Shown here one piece after another: positions 35,453-45,952 of a stretch of 64,000 bases of DNA. The notes below the pieces were generated by a model, which was not told the origin of the DNA, did no database searches, and worked only from the letters and a program-made list of their open reading frames with translations. The DNA is from Triglochin maritima. Its lineage: Eukaryota; Streptophyta; Magnoliopsida; Alismatales; Juncaginaceae. The stretch lies in NCBI GenBank assembly GCA_963682175.1, contig OY821784.1, positions 34,825,621 through 34,889,620 of the forward strand, written 5' to 3'. Position numbers and translations under genes: made by a program. Each line of letters opens with the position of its first letter. Position 1 is the stretch's first letter.

Positions 35453-37007
35453 TTAACTTGCAATATCTAGTAAGTAATTGTTATATGTATTTATTGATCA
35501 GAAATGAGTGACTAAGTCTTGTATCTCCACAATGTAAGATATATATTTGAGCTCAACCAACGCTAGAAGCGTGGATCGAAAATATATCATTCGTGAAAAT
35601 AAAAATAAAAGTTAGTCACTCATTATACCTCATGATCAAATTATTTCTGAAGAATACAAATCTGGTAAAATAAATGCAGTTGTTAAAGAAAAGAAATTCC
35701 GAGGATACAGAATGGTGAAAACATACCGTTTTGGGAATCGACGATGATTTGATTATTATTGACGTAAAACTTGCAATCAACTATATATGTTGATACGAGA
35801 GATATTAAATAATTATTAAAATTATTGTCGACTACATACATATTTTAAGGACGAATTTTTGAAATAAACGACTACAGAAAAAAAAATTGTTTTCGACCTA
35901 AAATTCGAACATTCTCTAGAAGAAAATTAGTACAATGATTCAATTGTAGAAAGAGAATATTGAAGAAAAATATTCTACTAAAATGCTCACCTTCAAAGCA
36001 CACTAACAACAGTGCATCTATTGTATATCGAAAAGATCCAATTGTAATAGGACCTGAAATTCCTTATCAGAACGTCATGAAATTTTTTTTATAACTTGAA
36101 ACCTAATAAGGTTCATAGTGAATGTTTTATCTAAACATAATGTTCATCTGAAAATATTTAGATGACGTTCGAGGATCTACCATTTTCTAATCATGAGATA
36201 AAGATTTACATTAGTAATCTTTCCTACATGTCTAACCACATCAATTATTATCACAAACTATTTGGTGTCATTATGTGGAGTCATTACAATTTTATGCAAG
36301 TTGATGAATCAGTTATTGAATCTTACATTCTCATATCGTTATGACATCAATATAAATATGAGACATCTTTGAATTATCCGTAAGTAACATCTTTTGAGGT
36401 AACATATTCATATTTTGCAAAAGTTACCACAATTTGTGTTACTCTCAGTATTTCATTTGAGAAAAATTACGCAAACATATTTCGCAATCTTATTATCTAA
36501 GTGAAATATAGTAAATATCCATCAAATCTGTTTAGCTATGATGTATTTGTTTATTGAATCCTCATGCACTTTTGTGTTTAATAACTTTGTAAAATATATT
36601 CGTAAGTTTGGTGAACTACGAATCAGGGGGTGGATTTGTATTTTTCGCTCCTGAAGGACGGATATCTACGAATCAGGGGGTGGATTTGCGTACTAAAATG
36701 TTTTATTGGTTAAAGATTTTTAATGAGGCAACTTCTACAATTTTGTTAGTGTATGTTATGCACTCTCTTTTTCCTTAGCTATTTTTTCCCACGGGATTTT
36801 GTAGCAAGATTTTTAACGATACATGAACATAACGCATATTGTCTAAGAGGGTATTCTAAACGTATGCTGAATTGAGGAGGAGAATTATACGCTCTGTACT
36901 CTTTTTTACTCCACCAAGGTTTTGTCCCACGAGATTGTTTTCTTGGCAATATTTTTAACAAGGCAAACAGAAAGGCATATAACAGAAGGTGATAATCTAA
37001 TGGGGAG

Positions 37008-37290
37008 TGTTATGAAAATTATATATAGTAGATGGTTCACCTTCCAAGATGTTTCATCTTCCAACCAATCCATTATAACTCATCTATTAAAATGTGTTAT
37101 AATGTACATTGTATTTACATTCTTATTTATTGTAGGATATGTAACTTCCACACATCTATGTGTATATATATGGAGTCGTGCTTTGTATTGAGAGAATACA
37201 ATATAGAGGTATTTATTTTCCTCCCCCTCCACATACTTCTCTTGTTTTGTTGTTCTTGTGTTTCCAAAGATTTTCGACATATTTACAACA
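37008..37290 (+). repeat. Copia 3' LTR (283 bp)
   Basis: It begins TGTTATGAAAATTATATA directly after the GGGGAG purine tract and ends TTTACAACA. A partner LTR was not found within the window, so only the 3' end of this element survives. Confidence 0.65.
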
Positions 37291-37664
37291 ATTGTTAAAT
37301 AGTCATACAATTTTTAGAGGGTGGTGGGACTGACAACAATAAAAATGTAGAGATGAAATAGATGATGTTTTGAATTCTGCGAAGTAATAGACACATTTCA
37401 TACTTACGATGGATATTTTAGATTGAGTTTAAACACTAGTGTGTGTTTTAGTTGGGTTGATTATTTAGGTGTTGTAGTTTAGTCCCACGTTAGATAATGA
37501 TTTTTGGTTGGTGAGATTGATGTACTCTACCACTCATTTACTTCTAAATGGGAGTTGGGTATCATACTACAATAGGCAAGTGGTCAAAAGATTGACAACT
37601 TGGGCTTAAGATGGTTGGAGAAGTACTTAGAAATATGGTAGTATTGCAAAAAAAATTGAATTAT

Positions 37665-37814
37665 TCATAGGTATAGACATCGGCTTCCCTATATAACCGA
37701 CGTCTATACAACAGGGTATAGGCGTCGGAGACACATACGACGGTCATTGGACCGCCAAAATCCGATGTACATACCCATCTATATCTGACGTATATGGGTT
37801 TTTCTGCACTAGTG
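37665..37814. mobile_element. Truncated CACTA end
   Basis: The right end reads TTTTTCTGCACTAGTG, the inverse of a CACTAGTGCAGAAAAA terminus. It has the same GACGTC-type subterminal phrases as the element at 33847 but a different terminal sequence. No opposite end was found. Confidence 0.6.
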
Positions 37815-37985
37815 GTTGTTTCTTCGGACTCTTGATCATATTAGTGTGAAATTCATTAACATTGGTTGGTTACGAAGATATGTATTTTGATTGGTTAGTT
37901 TATTCGTCAATCTTTCGCTACTTAACTTCGTCCATTATCTTAATATTTTCTACAATATTGAAAGTTATTCTACCGTTCTTAATCT

Positions 37986-39216
37986 GGATTGTTATTCATC
38001 GCCGGAAAACTACTTAAATTGCCCCCAACGAATTACCATCTTGCCCTTCTCTCATTTCTACTCCTAAAACACGACATTTCACCCTTCTATCACTCATATC
38101 TCTTTGTCTTCGTCTCGTAATCATAAAAAATAATGTTTTGGAGGTCAATAATGAGCCAACGGATGCACCAGTGTACTCGAATCTAGTAAAATGTCCAAAA
38201 TCTTTTTAATAACAAATAGCAGAGGTCCGTCGGAGCCTCCCCGCCCATGGGCGAGGCGGCTCCGGCGGACGCCCGCTATTTTTTATATTTTTTATTAAAA
38301 AAATAATTTATTATAAATTTAGATAATTGCTAAATTAATTAATTATTAAGTTAATGATTACTATATTCGGATGACTGATACCCCTTCGGTACACCGAATA
38401 GAGATTTCCAGAGAAATGCCGATGCTACTGAGGATAAATATTCGGATGACCGGGTAGAGGTCGGTAAACCGGCCCAAGGATTCCAGGAAGATCAAAAACT
38501 TACTGTCTTTACGATCACGGTGGACCGTCGGAAACTCGGTCATCCGCATGGAACATGTTCGGTAGACCGAGAAGCAAACGGTCGATCGTCCGGCATCTCA
38601 CCTTACAAGGAGCGAGACCCCCGAACGACATGTCGAGGTGGTATTTGTAAGTCGGGAAGTTTTACCACCGGGGGATTTTGGATCTTGAAATTGTTGGATC
38701 TGAAAAAAAAATGAATATTCATCACTTGCAAAAAAACTCATTGTAATCCAACTCGTTACCACCGAAAACTTGCAAAGGAACCTCAAATAATTTGAGATAA
38801 CACACCGTATAATTTTTAGATTTTTTTAATTTTTTTTAGGATGATGCATCTTAGCCAGACACCCCCCCCCCCCCCCCCCCTGGAGGAGGCGTCTGGGTAA
38901 AATGCCCCCCTCTTGGGGTTGGCGTCTGGCTAAGACGCCCCCACCATGGGGGAGGCGTCTGGCTAAGACACCTTCGCATGGGGAGGGCGTTTTACCTAGA
39001 CGTCCGACTCGATTTTTTTTGTTGGGCTTACTTCACCGAATCCAGGCGTTTCGTCAGACATTTTCGTGATGTTTGTATTTGAAAAATAAGGAAAACGTAG
39101 GTAGAAACCTTATTTTAAGATACGGGACGAAATGAGTATTAAATGAATTGTTATGGGCAAAAAAGTAATTATTATGACGATTTAAATAGTTTTCCGACAA
39201 CGAATAGTAGTCACTC
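37986..39216. mobile_element. Internal-deletion derivative of the PMD/OTU MULE family, 1.2 kb
   Basis: Left end TTATTCATCGCCGGAAAACTAC; right end read inward ACTACTATTCGTTG with the AAACTATTTAAATCG region. The left part keeps the PMD exon 1 equivalent (about 38130-38190). The right part keeps the transposase exon 1 region near 39059 and the start of exon 2 (about 38750-38790). About 370 bases of unrelated sequence lie between. GC-rich modules sit at 38218-38275 and 38845-39010, the latter with a 22-base C run near 38859-38880. No convincing 9-bp target duplication was found. Confidence 0.78.
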
Positions 39217-40338
39217 AGAGGCTCACGAAAGTGCCCCTCTGATCGCCGATCAACGATGTTTTGTTTTGAGGAGGCTATTCGGGTCACTTTTGATGAGAAA
39301 CGGAATCAAAGGGGAGCATGAGGGAGCAGTTGTCTTGCCTAATTTAATTAAATTTTTGTAGATGAGCTGTAATATATAATACTTTTAAAATAGTGTAGTA
39401 AATATAATGAAATCATCCCACCTCCCCTTAAGTTTGGAAATTTTAAAGCTGAAAATATATAATCTCTTGAAACGATGAAAAATTTGACGCTTGTTGATGT
39501 TCACATTATGGTTCATTAAGCTAAAGCTTAATTTAATTGATTTGTTAACTCGGTTGTTGATGTTCTCGATTAGAGGGATGGAACGAATAATTCAAGCTCG
39601 TTTTCTTTAAACGTTCCTCCGATCTTTTGATTTTCTGTTTACATTTGAGGAAACATCTTATCAACCACACATGTGTTATCTCAAATCTTGCAACAAAAGA
39701 CCAAAACATTGGCAATATATGCCATGAGTTTGGTGAAACGGTCACAAAGACCATTGTAGACATTTTGATATTTTAATTTGCCACCAAATTGACTTTGAGT
39801 AGAAACAGAAATTTAACATAAAACAATCACATCTGGGAAATCAAACACAAGTAGATGCCACAATTATTCTCACTGTTAATAGAAAGTTGACATTACAACG
39901 GAGATGGATACCAACAGCCATAAGCTGGCTGATACAACATAAACACATGATCCCATGCAATCAAAACCAGATTCAGATCCGTCAGTAGATTCTTTCGGCT
40001 GAATCGTGACTGAACTCAAGACCCTTCCATTGCGGCCACCACGTTTGTCACCAAATCATTGAATGATTTTATGCTAGTATAGATGTGATGCTTAACCCAA
40101 GATCTTCATTTCCCCTGCAACCCGGACTGCAAATAGAGAACATGAAAGGTTCTTCTGAGCTTCCATATTTAGCCATAAATACTGATGACTGATGACCATA
40201 CGATCTTTAATTAATAGAAAATGCTTCTATTTACAATACTTCTAACTGAAAATTCTCAGTCACGCTTCAACAATCAGCAAGCACGTTTTGATTCCTGAAA
40301 CTATCGAACAATTCTGCCCGTTAACTTATTTATGCATC
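39217..40338. other. Gene-free stretch and probable DUF620 3'UTR
   Basis: The part nearest the DUF620 stop codon is presumably its 3' untranslated region. The remainder is AT-rich with no recognised feature. Confidence 0.4.
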
Positions 40339-42502
40339 TTAGATTTCAACTCGCCAGACAACATTATCAGGATTATCATGTTGCTGACCAACAGCTGCCA
40401 CCTTCGCTCTGTGGGAGGTAGCCATCATTGGCACCCTTCCTCTCGCCACATGAGGTAATTCAGAAGCCACATTAACTGGCCGACATCTGATCTCTGCTGG
40501 GGGAATAAAACAATCCACAGAGAGGCCAGCCACGTTATATGCGACTTCCTCGATAGTCCACGCCTCCTCCATCCTTGTTTTTGAGTGGCTCATTGCCATA
40601 TCTCCAAATTTATATAGTGTGACCACAGAACGGCCAGAGTGCGCAATCATCAAACCTTCCACAGGCCGGTAATCGTCGAGAGACGAACTAATGGTGGTCT
40701 CCCAGTACACTGCATCACTGCAATTGCTTGATTGGATGCGAGTAAGGTGTGAATCTTCTATGCACATGAGTAGGCCAGTTCTTTGGCTAAAAAAACCAAA
40801 TAACACGTGCCTCACGATTTCTGCTAGGCCTTCACTTCGGGCCTTGAGGGTTTGAGGGTCTGCGCAGAGCTTGAGGAGAAAGCAGTCCTCCCCATTGAGC
40901 TTCTTCTCTCCGATGCATCTTGCATTGGAAAACATTCTGGCCGTGGTCCTCGGGTCGAGGCCCTGGAATAAATTACGACATAAGCTTTCACATGTATAAA
41001 TATCACATTTATGCTACGAACATCCTTTCTAAAACTACAAGTATACCTGTAAATTGCGACGCAAGGGGCGTACAGGGCCTTTGGCAGCGTGGGCACCAAG
41101 CCATGGTGTATGGCGCCAAACAAGCTTCCCATTGCAACCAGCATGGACCTTGCTCCCACTGATAGAGAGCTCAACGTACCACATATCAGGGCTCATCTGC
41201 CAGAGGACAAAGCCACCGGACTCAGCCACCCTGCTTGAGCTGCAATTCTTTATAACCTTGGTTGAATTTTCAAACTCGGACACAAGCATCTTCACCTTCC
41301 CTGTGGCGTATGTGTTGCGGATGGAATTCTGAAGCCTCTGAACCACTTGAAAAATGGAAAACCAACACCGGATATCCTCAAATCAATGGCAATCTCTAAC
41401 TTAAGTCAACAAAATAACCAAAGATGGCTGACATTTCGAGAACACATTGTTTCTACCTTCTACAAGTAACCAATTACAGAATTAACATACATTTCCTAAG
41501 AAAAATATTTTTTTGTCGATCACTTGAATTTCACTCAAAAGTTCAAACAACGCTGATACAGCGTGCATTTTCTGTCACTCAACATATGCACCACATAATT
41601 GTGCTACAACACTGCATTGTTCAGCACAATTTAATGATTTATCTTCCATCTTTTTCACATAATGGCTTTTCTTCGCTACACAATGACCAACATTACTTGA
41701 ACATAGACCCAACCGCACTTGTTGCATGCACCATTACTCCAACATTGGCCACAAGCAGACACCACTCACTCAACTAATTAACATTGTGATGAAACGCCAT
41801 TATCTGCTCATCCTCACTCATCGATAACAAAATTCAAGCCACGAGCCGAATGAAACCGAGCAAGTTCGAGCATCCAAACAGACTGAACCCGAAATCCAAA
41901 CTCGAGTAGAAATCAACGACCTACTTAATAAAACCCTAAAAAATATAACTTCCCTAACACTTATCCAAGCTAACAAGAATCAAACTTCACCATTCTCACC
42001 AAAACCAAACCCGCTGCAGTTTGCATCGATTTAGCTAACTAAACTTATCCAAACCTCCAAATCCTAACAACAAAACTAAAAGCCCATTTAGTCAACCCAA
42101 ACTTAAACCCTAAAACATAAACTTCCCAAACACAAACCAAATCACAATCCCAAAACCGGTTAAGAAACCAAAAATGGGGGTATCTTTGACGCTCAGGAGC
42201 GGAAACGGATCGGTCATGCAAACCCCAACCGGAGCGAGAGGCGCCCCCAAGACCCCGAGCAGGAGCCGGAGATCGGACCTCTTCTCCCCAGGCGGCGCCC
42301 GGGGAGCCTTGGCCCAACTCCTACCCCCGTCTCCCCCCGGCGGGTTGGGGTTGTCGAGGCCCTCAGCGAGCGGGGTGAGGACGGGGAGTGGGGGGGACGG
42401 GGGACGGGAGCGAGAACGGGGACGGGAGCGGGACGGGGAGAGGCCGCGGAATAGGGTTGAGAAGAATGTGGATTTGGGTTTGGGTTTGGGGTCTTCTTCC
42501 AT
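40339..42502 (-). CDS. DUF620 family protein (418 aa predicted)
   Basis: Three exons, 42502-42169, 41345-41047 and 40962-40339, splice in frame to 1257 nt. The N-terminus is Pro/Arg/Ser-rich, then LLLGVLGAPLAPVGV. The DUF620 core is clear: NTYATGKVKMLVSEF, ESGGFVLWQMSPDMW, GKLVWRHTPWLGAHAAKGP, GLDPRTTARMF, NGEDCFLLKL, FFSQRTGLLMCIEDSHL, YWETTISSSLDDYRPVEG and GLSVDCFIPPAEIRCRP. The biochemical role of this plant family is not established. Compared with relatives as I remember them, about 18 residues (a YILQQYTAASGG-like stretch) normally lying between the exon 1 end (SVKDTPI) and the exon 2 start are missing, and I could not find them as a small exon in the 823-base intron. Exon 1 is very GC-rich. 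Confidence 0.85.
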
Positions 42503-43990
42503 AAGGTTGGGTTTTAGGGTTTTGGGTTGGGATGTGGTGAGGGAGGAAGAAGAAGAAGAAGATTAGTGAAAGTGATGGCAGTGTTAAGTAGTGATTAGTG
42601 ACTACTACTGTGGTAGTGTGATACCGTTTTGATTGGGAGGTTATATTTTAAAATACAGGAATTCTCTGCTGATTAAAATTAAACCTCTACAATATTTACC
42701 ACTCAATTCAAATTGTAAGGTAGATTAAGAAAAAAACGGTTATGCTAATAAATGGTGAAATTAACTGTAAATAAGATCCAATGGTGAGATTGTAGGGGAC
42801 TTAAACTAAATTTGATGAGTCATGGGCTCACTAGAACTTGACCCTTTTAAAATATATATATTATATTGATATTCGTCATAAATAATTAGTTTGTCGTATT
42901 AATGTTTTTATTATCACGAGATGTTAGGAATTATTGTCAAGTAATATATAATTAATTTGATGTTTAATATGTCAGTTTTGTGTTTTGTTTTTTTTGCTCG
43001 TGTATATGTGTTTTATTCGTGTCTAATCGTGTGAATTGATTTTATAACTTCTTTGATAAATCATCATAATCAACTTATGCAACCATTTTTTCCCATGCTA
43101 TCGTGTAAGAAATTGATAGTTTTTTTTTTGTCATTTTATTTTTTAATAATCGGCATAATTATTTTTAATTATTAAAGTGAGTTGTGCAACCGTATTTGAC
43201 ATGACCACAGAATGTTATGAGGTGGAATTCAAACTTACGTCTAAAATTCACTCAACTAGTCATTAGACCATTCGAGATACATGTTTTAATAGTGGCTCTT
43301 TGATTACCATCCTTGACGGTGGGTTTTTTAGCTTAGTGTTTTTACTTTTGATTTTTAAACAATTAAGGGAAGATATGTGTCATTGGTTTGTAAGAAGTTG
43401 ATGAAATACAGTGTAAATATGGATTTTTGATAAAGTGAACAACCATCCATTTTTATGACATAATTACAAGTAACTTTGTTTAGGTGCCTTGATTTGTAGG
43501 AAAAATAGTTTTAAATTGTAGAAATTGAATTTCTAAAATATTTTCTGGTAATTGGTTTACAGCAAAACTTATAAACTTTTAGGAAGTTTAGTTCTTAAAA
43601 TTCAATAACACTGAAAAATTATACTTGGAATGATGTCTTTCGCTTCCACTTCAAATTCCAAGGAAATTATAGAATTAGATCTATGAAATTATTTCACTTC
43701 TGAAAACCAATCACATTCTGAAAACTTTGAGGAAATGGATAAATGAACTTCTAAAATAACTTTTAGTAATTGGTAACCTGAACGACTTTAAAGATTCTGG
43801 AACTTGAGTTCCAAAAGAAATTTCACGACTTTCACTCTAAAAAGGGAAAAAATCATTGAAGTGGAGTTAAATACTTACTCCAATTCCTAATACCAATCAC
43901 ATCCTTAGGTAAAAAAAAAAAACTAGACTCCCTTTAACTTTGAAGTGGAAGCAAAGAAAGCAAATTCATCGTAACTACAATTTTTAAAGG
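42503..43990. other. DUF620 promoter side and AT-rich gene-free stretch
   Basis: A short GAAGAAGAAGAAG purine run lies just upstream of the gene (about 42546-42562). The rest is AT-rich with no recognised gene or repeat. Confidence 0.4.
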
Positions 43991-44619
43991 GGGTTACTAT
44001 TCGTCATCGGAAAACTACTTAAATCGTCCCAAAAATTATATTTTTGTCCTTAACAATTCATTTAATACTCATTTCGTCCCGTCTCTTAAAACAAGATTTC
44101 TACCTACGTTTTCCTCATTTTCCCAGTACAAACAACACGAAAATGTATGGCGAAACGCCTGGATTCGGTGAAATAAGGCCAGCAAAAAAAACGAGTCGGA
44201 CGTTTAGGTAAAACGCCCCCCCCCCCCCCCCCCCATGGGGGAGGCGTCTTAGTCTGACAGAGCCGCCCCGCGTAGGGGAGGGGCATGGGCAGGGCGTCTG
44301 GGTAACCCCCCCCCCCCCCCCCAATGGCTAAGACGTCGCCCCCATGGGAGGGGCGGATCTGGCGAACGTTCGTAATTATTTATTATTATTATTTTATAAA
44401 AAAGATGGATATTTTACCAGATTCGAGTACATCGGGGCGTCCGTTGGCTCATTACTGCCCTCCAAAATATTATTTTTTATGATTATAAGAGGAAGATGGA
44501 GAGAGATGTGTGATAGGAGGGTAAAATGTCGCGTTATAGTAGTAGAAATGAGAGAATGACAAAATGGTAATTTATACTGGTGATCTAAGTATTTTTCCGA
44601 CGATGAATAGTAGTTCAGC
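43991..44619. mobile_element. Miniature derivative of the PMD/OTU MULE family, 629 bp
   Basis: The ends (ACTATTCGTCATCGGAAAACTACTT on the left and ACTACTATTCATCGTCGG read inward from the right) match the family. Flanking 9-mers agree at 8 of 9 (43982-43990 and 44620-44628). The element is in inverse orientation to the full copy: the left holds the transposase exon 1 end (start-codon region near 44145), the right the PMD exon 1 end (near 44440). Between them is the GC-rich module with two C runs (about 44217-44234 and 44307-44322). Confidence 0.82.
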
Positions 44620-45412
44620 TTTTAAAAGTAATGGAATTTCAATTCTAAAACTATTAAATATTCTTACTAACAAATCACTAGAAGTCGTGTCAAGAATCAA
44701 AATAACCTAACTCCTTGAGATCTTCTCATAAATCTACAACCCAAGTTTCAAAAGAATGAGGACAAGAAAACACTACTAAGATTTGAAAATACAACTTTCA
44801 ATGACGTAATCCGGTTGAGTTATCTTAGCAATTTTCTTTTGGTGTTTTTGCCATACGAGAAATTTTCACTATCCATTTTTACACCAACTTGCACTATTTA
44901 AACCTCTTGAAGCACTTCGGGACCTAAGTTTCAAACCCAAAAACGTTTCAGTTAATTCTCTACTATGCACCTAAATCAAAGAAAAATAGTTGTTGAGGAA
45001 TTTCGGGTCAATAAAACTACTATGCACCTAAATCAAAGAACTACTATGCACCTAAATCAAAGAAAAATAGTTGTTGAGGAATTTCGGGTCAATAAAAAAA
45101 CAATTTGTACTACTTTTACCAATGTAACTTTTAATTATTAAGATGTACATTCTATCAACCACCGATAGATACAGAAGTTAAGATTGAACTCATCCTACCT
45201 TATTAGTCATTGAATAATTTAAGATACACATGTTTTCTTAATTTGAGTTCAAAGTAAACGTGATTTCTGTGGGCAGCTGAATCGAGTTAGCACGAGTTTA
45301 GATGAGTTTTGCTGGTTATAGCTTGCTGCTGATGTTCAATTGCAAAAATTGTGAAAACTAGATTTCTTCTGCTTTTAATATTTGAGTTTGGGTTCGGAAA
45401 CTTCAGATTTGA
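44620..45412. other. Gene-free stretch with a short tandem duplication
   Basis: 44960-45098 contains two full copies and one partial copy of a segment starting CTACTATGCACCTAAATC, about 56-80 bases apart. Otherwise AT-rich and featureless. Confidence 0.6.
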
Positions 45413-45433
45413 CGTTTGGGCAACGTTTACGTA

Positions 45434-45607
45434 GGCGACCGCCTAGGCGTTAGGCGGTCGCCTAGGCGGTCGCCGGTGGCGGTGGTCGCCTGGGCGACCA
45501 CCGCCTTTCGCCCAGCAGAGCTGGGCGAAATAGGCGATCGCCTAGGCGATCATTTCGCCTAGGCGATCGCCTAGGCGAGAGCCGTTGGAGGCTCTCCAAC
45601 GGCTCTC
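45434..45607. repeat. GC-rich CGCCTAGGCG palindrome cluster, left hAT end
   Basis: Repeated GCCTAGGCGATCGCC-type palindromes, ending in a 14-bp stem hairpin (GAGAGCCGTTGGAG, 3-base loop, its complement) at 45577-45607. It lies between the terminal repeat and the transposase promoter. Confidence 0.85.
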
Positions 45608-45671
45608 TCCTTTTAATTTTTTTATTATTTTTTTTTTCAAAAATTACAACTTTGCCACTAGCCCCAAATCC

Positions 45672-45679
45672 TATATAAA
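45672..45679 (+). promoter_or_regulatory. TATA box of the hAT transposase gene
   Basis: TATATAAA sits 281 bases before the ATG, in a CT-rich context typical of plant core promoters. The transcription start would be about 30 bases downstream, leaving a leader of roughly 250 bases. Confidence 0.6.
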
Positions 45680-45952
45680 CCCCTCCAAACCTCTTCATTT
45701 TTCACACATCTCTCATTCTCTTCTTCTTCATAATCCTATTCTCATCATCAACCTTCCTAATCATCAAGTTTTGCGATTAAGTCTCCGGTCTGGTGCTTAG
45801 TTTTGAAGTTGGAAAGTGAAGTCTCCGATCCGTTTCTTCATTCTTCAACCGTCAAAATCAAGTGCACTCTTTCTAACTTCTCTTTAGAATTAAATTAATT
45901 AGTATTTTATTTTCATATTAGTCTAAATTTTATATTAGTCTAGTTTTAAGAT

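Larger units (their letters stand above)
35200..37290 (+). mobile_element. Degraded Copia retrotransposon, 3' part
   Basis: The stretch ends in a 283-bp TG...CA LTR. Before it are phrases typical of the 3' untranslated region of one plant Copia lineage: GGTTTTGTCCCACGAGATTG, a TTTTTAACAAGGCA motif and a GGGGAG purine tract. Upstream coding sequence is too decayed to assign. The start is approximate. Confidence 0.55.

Noticed and set aside
37441..37620. snRNA-type upstream element (GTCCCACGTTA resembles the plant USE consensus)
   Set aside because: No correctly spaced TATA box or snRNA/U6 body follows, and the match is incomplete.
37434..37814. A complete second CACTA element starting at CACTAGTGTGTG (37434)
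   Set aside because: The left sequence diverges from the right terminus after eight bases, so only the right end is supported.
42174..42566. Plus-strand open frame antisense to DUF620 exon 1
   Set aside because: GC-rich shadow of the real coding exon; it has no domain.
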